Counted from the stretch's first letter, positions 22,791 to 35,419 are shown. The stretch is 64,000 bases of DNA from Ceratopteris richardii (GCA_020310875.1 MU260076.1:186001-250000), one strand, 5' to 3'. The notes: generated by a model from the letters alone, not told the origin. Translations and numbers: made by a program.

Positions 22791-24177
22791 GAATGCAAGA
22801 TGTGAAGCCTCACATGAAGACTTGAGAGTATTCTATATTGACTCAAGATGTAGCAATCATCTGAGTGGAAACATTGCTTTGATGACTAATCTAGATCATA
22901 AGGCAATCAATCATACAGTTCAAACAGGAGATAATACAAAGCACAAAGTGAAGTCAATTGGTTTAATTAAAGCCAAAGATGGAAGTACTCTCTTGAGTAA
23001 AGTTTTGTATGTTCCTACAATTCCAAAGAATTTGATTAGTGTAGGAGAGATTGTGGAAAAAGGCTATGAGGTAAGGTTCACTAATGATGGAGTTTATATT
23101 CAAGACCCTAGCCAAGGGTATAAGCAAATTGTTACAGGAAAGAAGGAAGGAAGGCTCTTCACACTAAAGATAGAAGGTAATGTTGGACATGCTATGTTCA
23201 CATATGGAGAGCAAAAGGTGCTTGAATTGGATCTTTGGCATAAAATACTTGGACACTTCAATGAAAAAGGCAATCAAAGAGATGATTAATAATGGTTCAG
23301 TACTTGGATTACCTAATGTTGCAGGTCAACACATGACATGCAAATGTGAAGCATGTCAGCTAGGTAAGGATCATAAGCAATCATATAATAAGCATGGTTT
23401 TATGTATTCAGAAAGACTTGAATTGGTACATACAGATGTGTGGGGTCCTTCAAAGGACTTTAGTATAAATGGTTCAAGATAGTATGTCATATATATTGAT
23501 GATGTTACTAGGTGGATCACTATCTATGTGATCAAAGACAAGTGAGAAGTTTCTAATACATTCAAACACTATCATGCAGATGCAGAAAGAATTACATGAC
23601 AAAAATTAAAGAGGTTAAGATTAGATGGAGGGGGAGAGTATTTTTCAAATGAATTTAGTGATTATTTGTGGAATGGAGGTGTAAAGAGAGAGGTTAGTAC
23701 TATCCTCAACAAAATGGGGTAGCGAAGAGAAGAAATAGAACTCTTGTTGAGTTTGCAAGATCAATGATGAAAGAGAAAAAATGCCCAAATTATTTGTGAG
23801 TTGAGGTTGTAAATACTGCCACATACTTGGTCAATAGTCTACCATGTAAAGCTTGGCAGGGTATGACACCACATGAAGCTTGGTGGGGTAAGAGACCTAC
23901 CTTGGATCATTGCAAAATAATTGGATGTTTGGCTTATGCATATATGCCATCTCAGTTGAGGCATAAATTGGAACCTAAAGTAGAAAAGTATGTGCTCATT
24001 GGCTATGATGACAAGCAGATGGGCTATAGGTTGTGGAGTCCATCCACAAAGCAATTCCTTGTGTCTAAGGATGTTATATTTTATGAGCAAGGTACTTGTT
24101 ATGCAGCTACACTTAATATTCATGCAGGTGATGAAGAAACCTTGGTTCAGAAGAAGGTAAATCAAAAGTTCAAATAA
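22789..24177 (+). pseudogene. Copia D1 protease - integrase remnant
   Basis: The frame 22789-23289 carries the protease site (YIDSRCSNHLSG; the DSG glycine is Arg) and the GKKEGRLFTLK block. The integrase zinc domain continues at 23180-23482 in another frame (CEACQLGKDHKQSY, LVHTDVWGP). The core between 23480 and 23826 is full of stops. The C-terminal part is clean again at 23827-24177 (KRPTLDHCKIIGCLAYAY). Dead by several independent lesions. Confidence 0.8.
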
Positions 24178-25886
24178 GTGATGAACAAGAGAGTAATGAA
24201 GGACAAGTTGAAGTAGAAGAAAGGCCAAGGTTTGATCCAGCATATGATGAACCAAAAACTTCAAGAAGTGGAGAACTCAGAAGGACATCTAGGCACAAAT
24301 GGCAACCTACAAGGTATAGCTATGATACTTCATTCTTGACTACTAAAGATTATGCTTATATGATAAAAGTAGATGAAGATCCATCTACATATGATGAAGC
24401 CAAAGGAAAGGAGAATTGGGAAAAATCTATGCAGGAAGAATATGATGCATTGATGGAGAATGAAACATGGGATTTGGTTCCTAAACCAAATAGTCAAAAG
24501 TTCATTGGATGTAAGTGGGTTTACAAAACAAAAAGGTTTGCAGATGGAAGTGTATCTAGGTACAAAGCTAGGCTTGTTGTAAAAGGATATGCACAAACAT
24601 ATGGTGTGGACTATGATGAAACTTATTGTTGTGTTGCAAAGATGACAAGCATAAGGACTCTCATAGCACTTGCTGCTTGCAAAGGTTGGAAGTTATCTCA
24701 ATTAGATGTGAAGAATGCATTTTTGAATGGTTATATTTGAGAAGTCTACATGGAACAACCAGATGGCTTTAAAGATCAAGTGTATCTAGATCATGTGTGT
24801 AAGCTCAAGAGAGCTTTTTATGGTTTGAAGTAGGCCCCAAGGGCATGGAATTATAGGCTCGTAAAGTTCTTGAAAGAACTTGGGTTTGAAGCATCTAAGA
24901 CAGATAGTAGCTTGCTAGTCAAAGCTACTATCATAATACTTACAAGAACAGATGACAAAGGTATACACATGATTAAGAAGCAAATGGAGAAAGAATTCAG
25001 AATGAGTGACTTGGGAAATTTGTCATTCTTCTTGGGAATGGAGATTTCATATACTCAACATGGAGTATATGTAACTCAAGAAAGGTACTTGAAAAATTTG
25101 CTAACCAAATTTAAAATGGAAGATTGCACGATAGCACCAACTCCAATGGAGGTGAATTATAGATTGAGTAGATATGGAGGAGAAGAATTCAAAGATATGA
25201 AGCTTTATTAGAGTTTGCAGGTGGGTATCTTGATTTATGCTACATTAACAAGGCCTGACTTATCATATGCAGTTGGAGGTTTATCTCAATTCATGCATTG
25301 TCCTAGAAAGGAACATTGGATTGCAGGACAAAGAGTACTTAGGTACATCAAGGGCACACTTAAAGAAGGTTTGTACTATGGGGTTACTTCAGATACAAGA
25401 ATCAAGATATATAGTGATGCAGATTGGGCAGGTAACATTGATGATAGAAGATCAAGACATGGATATTTCTGTTATGTGGGAGATAAGTTAATTTCATGGT
25501 GCTCTAAGAAGCAACATATAGTTGCTTTATCATTTATAGAAGCAGAATACAAAGACATGGTAGAAGCTGCAAAGGAAGTCATATGGCTAAAGAATCTTAT
25601 GAAGAGTTTTGATATCATTCAGTGTACTCCTATCATTTGTGGAGACAGTATGAGTTCTTTATATTTGGGAGCTAATCCTATGTTTCATGCTAGGACTAAA
25701 CACATTGAGATTCAATATCATTTTTTGACAGAGAAGGTTGTTGATAAAGAAATAGAATTCATACATACTCCTACAAAAGATCAACTTGTAGATTTGATGA
25801 CAAAAAGCTTGGATGGACCAAAGTTGCAGAGGTTTAAAGATATGGCAAGAATAAAGAAGATGCAGGTAATCACAATTGATGATTGA
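24178..25886 (+). pseudogene. Copia D1 RT - RNase H remnant lacking the YVDD motif
   Basis: The RT front (24336-24740; GCKWVYKTKRFADGS, NAFLNGYI) ends in a TGA. The next frame (24870-25211) reads SLLVKAT then IIILTRTDDKG, so the segment that should hold CIYVDD is deleted. RNase H follows at 25215-25886 with SDADWAGN, EAEYKDM and KHIEIQYHFL blocks and a normal C-terminus (LVDLMTKSLDGPKLQRF). The missing catalytic aspartates make the RT inactive even if stops were suppressed. Confidence 0.82.
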
Positions 25887-25888
25887 GG

Positions 25889-26470
25889 TAGATGTATATA
25901 TATATATATATATACGTGTATATGGTTGTATGTAATAGATGAGATGAAGAATAGATGAAATAGAAAGTAATAGAACATGAGAATTGTGTGTATCATCCAT
26001 CAAATGTATGATGAATGGAATAGAAAGAATTCTCAAGAAATTGCGCATCGATTTGTTCTCCATTTCTCCTGTGTTTGATTATATAAAAAATCCTTTTGTA
26101 GACATCTAATTCCATAGTCAATGCATTTATAGTTACAATTTGAGAGCCTAATTGCAAACAAGCTGAGAGAATTATGTGTAGGAACATTTATATGTGAAGA
26201 AGTGATGAGTGTCTTCTAAAATAGGGGCAATCTCGATGATCAAAGAATTGATTAGTTCTCAGTGCACAGTGTAAAGTTTTGCACAAATGAGGAATCAAAA
26301 TCTAAGTTAGAATGTAAGACATCTATGGCTAAAAGCATTTGCTTAAAGGGGTTCTAGTTTGGGAGAACCATGTATTAGAAGTTTTCAGGTGTCAAAGTCG
26401 ACTCTACAAGAAGGCAGTTTCAGACATAGGTAGATTGTTTGGATCATTTCTCATAATCTACTGAATCTTC
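25889..26470 (+). repeat. 3' LTR remnant of copia D1
   Basis: From about 26060 the sequence follows the D LTR in plus orientation (GTGTTTGATTATAT, AATTGCAAACAAGCTGAGAG, TTCAGACATAGGTAG) up to CTACTGAATCTTC. The beginning (25889-26060) is much altered and includes a TA microsatellite in place of the normal TGTTGGTGC start. Confidence 0.65.
25895..25914 (+). repeat. (TA)n microsatellite
   Basis: Ten alternating TA units sit at the start of the D1 3' LTR remnant. Confidence 0.9.
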
Positions 26471-26478
26471 TTCGTCCT

Positions 26479-26770
26479 TGTTACACTTATGTGTTCCTCC
26501 AGTAGCTTTGATGTGAACCTTTTCCCTATACATGGGTACTTTTTACTCTAGTGCTGGCTATAGGTTTTGTCCCCATGTTACCACATACTTGATACTCTCA
26601 TATGTGGTGGTACTTTGTACTTAGGGATATTATTCAGCTCTTACTTCAATTCAGTTCATCGTCAATAGAGAGAGCTATTCTAGCCATCGTCTTCTCTGTG
26701 TGTCTTGCTACGTTCGTGCTCCTTGTGTGTGCTTCTTGTGTGTCTCTCGAACTTCTACACACACCCAACA
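26479..26770 (+). repeat. 5' LTR of copia E
   Basis: It is 292 bp, has TG...CA ends, and is followed by the primer-binding site. Pyrimidine-rich TGTGTGCTTCTTGTGTG repeats lie near the 3' end. Confidence 0.93.
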
Positions 26771-26771
26771 G

Positions 26772-26783
26772 TGGTATTAGAGC
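26772..26783 (+). other. Primer-binding site of copia E (tRNA-Met)
   Basis: TGGTATTAGAGC one base after the LTR differs from the perfect initiator tRNA-Met complement at one position (C to T). Confidence 0.85.
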
Positions 26784-27049
26784 AGGTTCAGCTCCTTCTC
26801 AAGTTTCGGTTTTTCGTGTCGTGGCGCGCGTGCACTTTAACAGTGCAAATCCACTTCAAAGCATAGAACTGTGAATTTCAGCAGCCAAGAAACATTTCCA
26901 TCAGGTGCGCTGGGGTCTTACCCCCATTTGGAAGCCATTCCTGCAGTCCGAATTCTCCATTAGAGTGACAGTTTGTGAGCTGAAATTTCAACATTCATTT
27001 TAGCTTTTGTCGAAGTGAAGATTTTGTCACATTCTTGTTCTTTTGTGAA

Positions 27050-28095
27050 ATGGCGGGCAGCAATGAATTGTTTGGCATGCTTCAAGCTGAAGATAAGCTA
27101 GATGGGACCAACTATCCAAGGTGGTCTTACATGATGAAGCATGTTCTTATTGCAAAACAACTTTGGAACATAGTGGTAGATGTAGATCGAAGACTGGCAG
27201 GTGCTTCTACTTCACAGTCTACTGTCAAAGATGGAGCTTCTTCTTCGAGTATAGTGGTTTCTCCTTGTCCACCTACACACGAGCAGCTAAGGTGGGATGG
27301 AAAAGATGCTCAAGCTCATGGTTTGATTGCACTTTCTGTGAAGCGTCATATAGTTCCACACATTCAGTCATGTTCTACATCACGACAGGCATGGGACACT
27401 CTTGCTTCTTTGTATGCTGTGCGTAATGAAGCACGTGTTGCATACTTGAGGAAGAAACTTGAGGATGTCTGTATGGCTGAAAATGAGTGAGTGGATGTTA
27501 TGTGACACGCATCAAGGACTTGAAAGAGCAATTGGCAAACATAGATGAGATCATTCCGGATGCATCACTCATTTCTACATTGTTGAAAGGATTACTGGAA
27601 TCTTTTCAAAGCTTTGCTACTACACTCCATTTGGTTGCAAAACGAAATCCCAACATGTATGCATTTGATGAGGTTGTGTCTCTTCTTTTGCAAGAAGAGC
27701 AATCTAGAGCTAATAGGAGTGGTTTGATTGAGGGAATGCAAGCACTTGCTATCTCACAAAAGGGGAAAAGCAAGTACGCATCAACTTTGGGTTCATCAAA
27801 ACCAAAGCCTCAAGCTTCCTCTTCCACTCATTCCTCTAATGATGCTGATTTGCAAAAGAAGAAGATATGCAAATATTGTCGGAAGGTAGGTCATACTAGT
27901 GATGAGTGTAGAAAGCTTGCTAAACGCAATGAAAAGAAGAAGGAATCCGGCATGTCTATTGCTGAAAATTCAGCAAATGCAAAGAATGATGAAGCTTACA
28001 TGGCTCAAGATTTTTGGGCATTTGTTGTTACATGTCATTGTGATGCTTCTTTGCATTCTAAATGTATGGTTGTGAGTGAGGCTGATTCGGATTAG
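27050..28095 (+). pseudogene. Copia E gag
   Basis: The start at 27050 (MAGSNELFGMLQAEDKLDGT) is chosen because F Gag begins the same way. The frame carries the copia Gag domain (WDTLASLYAVRNEARVAYL) to a TGA at 27488, where a small deletion shifts the frame. It continues in the frame from 27487 (RIKDLKEQLANIDEIIPDAS) through a zinc knuckle CKYCRKVGHTSDEC (CX2CX4HX4C) to a TAG at 28093-28095. E and F Gag are clearly related families. Confidence 0.85.
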
Positions 28096-29500
28096 TTCTT
28101 TCATAGTGGTTCTTCAAAGCACATAACATCATGCAAAAGATTTTTTGCCTCTTTGAAAGATGCACCCAAAGGAGGACATGTGGTGTGTGCAAACAATGCC
28201 TCTTCTTCTATCATTGGAGTAGGAGAAATTGAGCTTACGGCTACAAATGGAGGTGTGATTCTCTTGAAAAATGCATTGTATGTGCCCCGTATCAAGAAGA
28301 ACTTAATTTCAGTTCCGTTGATTGCCAAAGTTGGACTTCATGTACACTTTGTTGATGATAAGTGTATGGTTCATGATTTCAGCAATGGCGATGTTATCGT
28401 GATGTCCGGTACATTATGTAATGGTTTGTATCGCATGGATACATATAAGAGGGCTGCCTCGAATGCCTTAGTTACTCATACTTCTTCCATGGCTGCAATG
28501 GATCTTTGGCATGCTCGTTTTGGTCACTTAAACTTCAATAGTTTGCTTTACTTGCAAAAGAAGGACATGGTTATTGGCTTGCCTACACTTGAGTCCATTG
28601 AAAATCATGCATGTGAAGGTTGCATTCTTGGAAAAATGCATCGTGCTTCTTTTCCAAAAGATAGTCATACACACACTACAAGAAAATTGCAGCTTGTTCA
28701 TAGTGATGTATGTGGTCCCGTCAAGACTCCATCTTTTGGGAAGCATGTATATTTTGTTACCTTCATTGATGACGCTACTCGCCATACATGGGTGTATCCT
28801 ATGAAAGCAAAGAATGAGGTATTTTCTTGCTTCAAAGCATTTTTAGCTATGGCTGAAAATTTTTCTTCACAAAAGCTTTTGACTCTACTCACGGATCCTA
28901 GTGGTGAATACATGTAACATGAGTTTAATGCTTTTCTTCATGAAAGAGGTATTTCACACCAATGTACGGTGCCATATACACCTCAACAAAATGGTTTTGT
29001 CAAGCATAAAAATAGAATTCTTCTTGAAATGGCACGATGTATGGTTAAAGGAAATAATCTTCCTGATAAGTTTTGGATGGAAGCGGTCATGTGTGCAAAT
29101 TATGTGTTGAATCGCTACCCTACAAAAGCGTTGAGAGTCATCACTCCTTATGTAGCTTGGAATGGTCATAAGCCTATGGTTAGTCATATGCGTGTGTTTG
29201 GTTGTTTGGCATATGCTCTTGTGCCATCACAACAACATCACAAACTTGATGACAAGGCAAAGAAATGTATATTTGTTGGTTATAGTGCTGAAACTAAGGG
29301 ATATCGTTTGTACCATCCATTGAAGAACACAATTATTGTGAGTCAAGATGTGGTATTTGCTAAAAATTCAGTTTTCCCTCTACTTGAATGCAAAAAACAG
29401 CCAACAGTTAGCTCACAAGATGTATTCGATACACTCATGCCTTTGTTCCAAAATGGTGCGCTTGACTATGGCCATGTAGATCAGCAAACTAAGGCTCAAA
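28096..29500 (+). pseudogene. Copia E protease - integrase
   Basis: It lies in phase with gag across the TAG at 28093. The protease motif reads HSGSSKHITS, so the catalytic Asp of DSG is already lost. The integrase zinc domain (LWHARFGHLNFNS, CEGCILGKMHR) and core (LVHSDVCGPVKTP, TDPSGEYM) follow to a TAA at 28915-28917. The same frame resumes at 28969 with PYTPQQNGFVKHKNRILLEM, where the usual catalytic Glu of ERKN is replaced by Lys. The C-terminal GCLAYALVPSQQ block follows. Inactive. Confidence 0.85.
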
Positions 29501-29655
29501 GGGCTGAAAAATTCCAGCCAAATAGGGCTGCAAATGCCAAGAATTTCCAGCCAAACATGGCTGAAAAATTTCAGCCAAAAATTATCAAAACTGCTGGAAA
29601 TTTTGAGCCACATATGGCTGAACATTTGCATCAAAATATGGCTGAAAATGAGCAT
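29500..29655 (+). repeat. In-frame KFQPNMAE-like repeats in the E linker
   Basis: Between integrase and RT, about five diverged copies of a short unit (AEKFQPN, AKNFQPNMAE, EKFQPK, GNFEPHMAE, HLHQNMAE) run in frame. The equivalent linker in F lacks them, so this is a local expansion in E. Confidence 0.7.
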
Positions 29656-30385
29656 GAAATTCATCCCACGCATGATATACATATTGAAGATGTATTACAT
29701 AATGAACGCATTTCTATCAAGAGTGCACAATCTATGCCAAAGTCGCTGAAACAAACTTTGCAGGACACCGAATTGAGTACAACTTTACTTGGTAGAACAA
29801 GATCAAGCTATCACCATGCATCAAGTAATTTTGTGGATTATTCTCTTATTGCTATAGCATGTAATGAAGAGCCACTTTCTTTTGAAGATGCATGTGATGA
29901 TCCACAATGGATGAGTGCTATGCAATCAAAAATGGATTCCATACATAGGAATGGTACTTGGGAGTTATGTGAATTGCTAAAAGGAAAGAATGTCATTGGT
30001 ACAAAGTGGATTTACAAGACTAAGAGAAAATCTGATGGTAGCATTGATTGCTACAAAGCTAGATTGGTTGCCAAAGGATATGTGCAATAATATGGCATTG
30101 ACTATGAGGAAACATTTGCACCTACTTCACGCATGACTACCATTCGTACCGTGGTTGCATTGGCTGCCCATCGAGGTTGGAAAGTGCATCAGTTGGACAT
30201 AAAAACAGCCTTCTTGAATGGTGATTTGGAAGAAGCGATTGATGTGAAGCAACCTCTTGGATTTGCTATGAAAGGGAAAGAGCATATGGTTTGTCACTTG
30301 CATAAAGCCTTGCATGGTCTCAAGCAAGCTCCACGTGCATGGTATGACAAAATCCATAAGCACTTGATTGCTATTGGCTTCACAT
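29656..30385 (+). pseudogene. Copia E reverse transcriptase, N-terminal part before F
   Basis: It is read in the same frame as integrase: MQSKMDSIHRNGTWELCE, IGTKWIYKTKRKSDGS, YKARLVAKGYVQ. It stops at TAA 30088-30090 and goes on with RMTTIRTVVALAAHRGW, TAFLNGDL and [12 protein letters not shown]. Element F interrupts it at 30385 inside a codon. The reading phase is kept across F into 41913. Confidence 0.88.
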
Positions 30386-30615
30386 TGTTGGAGATAGACT
30401 TCTGCGGAAGCACGCGAGCAGCACAAGGAAGAACACGAAGCTTGGAGCACAACACACAAGACTGAATGTATTACTAGAGAATGTACAAAGATAAGTAGCC
30501 CATTAGGGCAATAGGCGTATATACAAGCCAGGGGAAAAAAACCTCCTAAAGAGGGAAAAAAGTGCCCCGGCAGTCCTAGAGTGTTCACACACATCACTAC
30601 CTAAATATATCAACA
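30386..30615 (-). repeat. 3' LTR of copia F
   Basis: It is 230 bp with minus-strand ends TGTTGATA...CTCCAACA. It differs from the other copy only at GAGCAG versus GAACAG and CCAGGGG versus CCGGGGG. Confidence 0.95.
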
Positions 30616-30632
30616 AATCCCCCCTGGGAGTG
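30616..30632 (-). other. Polypurine tract of copia F
   Basis: The minus strand reads ACTCCCAGGGGGGATT just before the LTR start TGTTGATA. Confidence 0.8.
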
Positions 30633-30689
30633 ATGCGGTGAACAAGGAGCTGGCACTCATGTATAAGGAAGTGCCAAGCTATGTGGAAA

Positions 30690-33600
30690 TCACTCTACAA
30701 AAGGAAGTAAGCCCAAAGCTTTGCGGAAAGCTTCAAACTTCTCCCTAGGCAGAGCCTTCGTGAAAAGGTCTGCAATGTTCTCCTGCATGGGCACATATGC
30801 CAAGCTGATCTCCCCAGCAGAGAACCTCTCCCTGACATAGTGATAATGCACCTCAATGTGCTTAGTGCGAGCATGGAACACAGGGTTCCTCGCAACTGCC
30901 AATGCGCTCTGACTATCAGTGAAGATGGTGGTGGCAGAAGACTGGCCAACACCCAAATCAGCCATAAGGCGTCTGAGCCACACACACTCAACAGTCGCTG
31001 TGAAAGCTGCCCTATACTCAGCCTCACAACTGGAAGTGGCCACAGTAGGCTGCTTCTTGCTCAACCAAGATATACATGAGCTACCAAGCATGAAGCAAAA
31101 ACCACTCGTGGACACACGAGTGTCATAGCAACCAACCCAATCTGAGTCAGAAAAAGCATGCAAATCTGGCGGTAGTGATCCCCCCTTGGGATAAAACAAC
31201 CCAAGTAGCCGAGTACCACTCAAGTAGCGAAAGATGCGCTTAACCGCTTTCCAATGCGTGACTCCTGGGCAATGCATAAACCTGCTCATCTGTGAGACAG
31301 CAAACTGAATATCTGGCCGAGTAATGCATAAGTAAATCAAGCATCCAACAGCCTGCTGATAGAGAACAGCATCAAATGCATCTCCAGCATCATGAAGACT
31401 CAATCGTAAACCTGTCTCCATAGGAGTGGCAATAGGCTTACAGTCTTCAAGGCCAAAACGCTGCAATAATGTGTCAATATATTTCGTTTGACACAAAGCC
31501 ATTCCACCATCAACATGCATAAACTGAATGCTCAAATAGTGATGCAAATGCACCAAATCAGACATCTCAAATGAGGCATGCAAATCAGTCTTAAAATCAG
31601 CAATATTTGTCTCAATAGGACCAGTGAGCAGCATGTCATCAACATAGACAACAATGATCAGAAGCACATCATTAGCACGCTTAACATATAAGGTGCTTTC
31701 AGTTGGACTATTCTCAAAACCATGTGCAATCAGATAGGCATGTATCTTCTCATACCAAGCACGTGGTGCTTGCTTTAAACCATATAATGCCTTCTCTAAC
31801 CTACAAACCTGGTTTTCATGCCCTTTCTGCACAAAGCCACGGGGCTGAAAAACATACACTTCTTCATGCAAGTCACCATTCAGAAATGCTGTTTTAATGT
31901 CCAACTGATGTACATTCCAACCATGATGGGCTGCAAGTGCACAAATGCTGCGAACAGTAGTCATACGGCATGTAGGTGCAAAGGTCTCATCAAAATCAAT
32001 GCCTCTTTCCTGCGCATAACCCTTTGCAACAAGCCTAGCCTTATACCTGTCAACTGTACCATCAGGTTTATGCTTCAGCTTGTATACCCACTTAGTGCCA
32101 ATGGCCTTCTTGCCAGGAGGCAAGTCACATAAAGACCATGTACCATTCTTCATTATAGCATCATATTCAGATTGCATAGCAGCCATCCAATTTTCTGAAT
32201 TTTGTGCTTCATCAAAAGAAACAGGCTCATTCTCATCACAGAGACTAGATGCAGCCATAGCATAGCAATCTGATGCAAAGGAGGTACTATGAGAGCCTAA
32301 ACGAGTACGATATGACAAAGGTGCATCTAATTTGCTGTCACGCAAAGTTTGCACCAGCCATTTTGGCATAGTTTTTGCCTGTTCAATATCAGCTCTCTCA
32401 TCAACAAGTGCATCATGTAAATCTGCATGAGAAATGGAATGATCTGCATCATCATATGAAACCTGCAAAGGCTGAGAAGTTGCCTCATTAGGACCAGCGC
32501 TAGCCTGTCCACCTGTAAAAAGAGGCATCAAAGTACCATACATGTCTTTGGAGCTAACAGATGTCTCCTTAGTACATGAAAGCAATGGCTGAATAGCATC
32601 TTCCACAAAGACAACATCACGGCTAACCAGAATGCGTTTAGTCTGTGGATGATACAGACGATAGCCTTTACTTTCAGAACTGTACCCAACAAAAATACAT
32701 TTTACTGCCTTATCATCCAATTTTCTGCGATGTTGTTCAGGCACTAATGCATATGCCAAACAACCAAAAACACGCAGATGAGCAACAGATGGCTTGCAGT
32801 CATGCCAAGCCTCATATGGAGTGATAGACTGCAACGCTTTGGTGGGACACCTGTTCAGTGCATATGCTGCACACATGACAGCCTCAAGCCAGAAACTATG
32901 TGGTAAAGCCTGACTTTTGACCATGCACCTCGCCATCTCCATGAGTGACCTGTTCTTTCGTTCAGCAACTCCATTCTGTTGAGGTGTATACGGCACTATA
33001 CACTGGTGTTTTATCCCACGTTCAGCCAGAAATGCATTAAAATCTGAAGACATATATTCCCCCCCTCGATCAGAACAGAGGGTGCCCATTTTACATGCTG
33101 ACAGATTTTCAGCCAAAACCAAAAACTGTTTGAAGCACATGAACACTTCGGACTTTGCTTTGAGTGGATATACCCATGCATGCCTGGAAAAATCATCAAT
33201 GAAAGTCACGAAGTAAAGGTAATTTCCAAAAGAGGGTGTCTGCATAGGACCACAGACATCACTATGTACAAGCTGCAATTTCTGCATAGCCCAAACTGAA
33301 CCATCTTTTGGAAAGGAAGAACGCTGCATTTTGCCCAAAATACAGCCTTCACAAACATGTTTTCCAGGTGCCTCAAGTTTGGGCAAAGAGGACACCATTT
33401 CAGATTTCTGCAGGCGTAACAAACTAGCAAAATTCAGATGACCAAACCGTGCATGCCAAAGCTTTGCATCTGACATAGCCTGAGAATCATGAACTGCACA
33501 TGCCGAATCATTCACAGATCTTTCATAGTCTATGAGCTTATACAGCCCACGACATAAAATGCCAGAAGCAATAATCACATCGCCATTTGAGAGATCATGG

Positions 33601-34333
33601 ACTGTACACCTGTCATCAACGAATTTCACAACCAAGCCAATCTTTGCTAATGCAGAAACTGATAACAGGTTCTTTTTGATCCCTGGCACAAATAAAGCAT
33701 CTGACAAAGTGAAAGAACTACCATCAGCAGTAGTCAGAATGATCTTACCAACTCCCATAATAGGATAAGAGGAGTTATTGGCGCATGTGACAGTATTCCC
33801 TGTAGGGGCAGGCTCGAGTGAAGAGAAGAAATTGCGCTGCGAGGTAATATGTTTGGTCGCCCCACTGTCAAAGTACCAAACATCTGAGTCTACTACAGAC
33901 ATGCACTGATCATGAGAAGATGGGTCAAAACTGCAGACAGTAGTAAACGCCCATTCTTCTTCCTGCACAAGATTTGCAGACTCTGTTTTTGGTGTAGAGG
34001 CCTCTGCAACAACCATTCCAGCCTCTTTCTTCTTTGCCTCTTTAGCAGCCAGTTTTGGACAGTTCTTTATAATATGATCATTTCCTTTACAGTACTTGCA
34101 GAACAATTTCTGCTTTTCTGATTTCTTTTCATCTTTATCCTGGTTCTTCGATTGTGCAGCATTTGCAGATTTCTGCTTACTAGTAGAAGAGCTCCATTTT
34201 CCTTTGCCCTTCTGACTAGCCAGGAAAGCTTGATCTACAACACGCATAATGGACCTGTTCTGCCTGGACTGATCTTCCTGCAACAGAACAGAGACTAATT
34301 CCTCAAATGACAAGGCATTTGGATTGCCTTTCA
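30690..34333 (-). CDS. Copia F gag C-terminus - protease - integrase - RT - RNase H
   Basis: This is one open frame of about 1,214 codons with every copia domain intact. It has a zinc knuckle CKYCKGNDHIIKNC (about 34060-34105), protease FDSGATKHITS (33859-33869), and an integrase zinc domain (WHARFGHLN, CEGCILGKM). The integrase core follows with HSDVCGP, CSDRGGEYM and ERKN, then RT with YVDDMLLTG (31635-31646), and RNase H with SDSDWVGC, CEAEYRAA and TDSQSALAV. The first ten codons of the longer frame beginning at 34364 come from the D2 LTR and are not part of F. The frame belongs with the gag start at 40772-41377. It is cut off from its own start and promoter by D2, so the product is not expected. 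Confidence 0.93.
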
Positions 34334-35354
34334 TGATGGAGAGTGTTAATCTCCAAAAGAACAACCTACTCTTGTGATTAGAGCACCTCTATACCAAGAG
34401 TAAGTCAAAACCTTTACCAAATTAGAGGTCCAATCTCCAAATTATCAAAACTTGAAAATTCTGTGAAGAAGATGAAACACAGAAAGTCTGCTGCATAATT
34501 TCTTCTCATTGACTTATCAAATCTTTAAAGTTTTCTATGAAAATTTGTAAGGAGTGTCGCCTAGAGATTGTGCACCTCCTCCAAGTTAAAGTTCTTCAAA
34601 AGGTTTAGTATAACTTGAGAAATCAACTTCACAAGTTACCTATGTCTGAATCTGCACTTCTGAGAAGTCGATTTAGACACCCCTAACTTCTTGACTTCAA
34701 TTCTCTCAGTACAAAACCCGTTTAAGCAAATGCTTCTAGCCACGAGTAGATCACCTTCCAACTTAAAGATTAAGTGCTTTCTTGCACAAAAATTTAAACT
34801 ATGGAGTGAGAACTGATCAAAAGATTAAGATCAAAAATTGCGCCTGTTTCAGAGAACTGTGAACACTCAACACATATGAATGTTCCTACACACAATTCTC
34901 CTAGCCTGTTTGCAATTAGACTCTGAAACTCAAGTCACAGACTCATTAACTACCAACTTAGATATCCTCAAAAAGATTTTACAATTGATCAAACACAGAT
35001 GGAGCAGACACGAAAAGATCGGGTGCAATATTTCTTCATTTACTCAGAAAGTTACAGTTGAGTGATGAGAGAAAACTCAACTAACTTTTCACATGTCTCA
35101 TGACATCTCTATTCCTCATTCTTGACTTCTATCTATTCAAACATAAGCTCTCATATCACGCCTCGACATTTTCAAGGTATTTATAGATAAATTTGTACAA
35201 GTCTATGACTAATCAAAGATCTAAGTGAACTATGTACATATGTGTACATTCCTCACATACTCTGAATGTATCTTCCTTCCAAGCTTCAAGAATTCATCTC
35301 ATCCTTCATTCTTTAGTCTTCAAACATTCAATTGGTGATTGATCTGCACCAACA
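34334..35354 (-). repeat. 3' LTR of copia D2
   Basis: It is 1,021 bp with minus-strand ends TGTTGGTGC...CTCCATCA. A TATA-like ATTTATAAATACC-type stretch (minus strand, near 35180) may be the promoter. Confidence 0.95.
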
Positions 35355-35366
35355 GCTCCCCCTCAA
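35355..35366 (-). other. Polypurine tract of copia D2
   Basis: The minus strand reads TTGAGGGGGAGC directly before the LTR. Confidence 0.85.
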
Positions 35367-35419
35367 TCATCAATTGAGGTTTCTCCTTTCTTCTTTATAC
35401 CTGCCATATCTTTAAACTT

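Larger units (their letters stand above)
21652..26473 (+). mobile_element. Copia element D1, degenerate, plus strand
   Basis: Only the last 47 bp or so of the 5' LTR remain (21652-21698), followed by a tRNA-Met primer site. Gag, protease, integrase, RT and RNase H fragments of the D family run to 25886, and an incomplete 3' LTR reaches about 26470. Deletions removed about 80 bp of gag and the RT catalytic motif. Element E is inserted at the end of its 3' LTR remnant, where the LTR joins an inverted LTR scrap (43271-43323). Confidence 0.82.

Noticed and set aside
22493..22792. Glu/Ile-rich frame at 22493-22792 and similar frames at 12793-12975 and 38505-38714
   Set aside because: They are alternate-frame readings of the Arg-Gly-rich nucleocapsid region of D elements.
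30127..30597. Minus-strand frames at 30127-30597 and 41506-41889 sharing the same text
   Set aside because: Both are made by the copia F LTR and adjoining sequence, not by a gene.
34334..34364. N-terminus MFFWRLTLSI as the start of the copia F protein
   Set aside because: These codons come from the end of the D2 LTR (also seen at 14024-14054 and 39751-39781); the true F start is at 41377.
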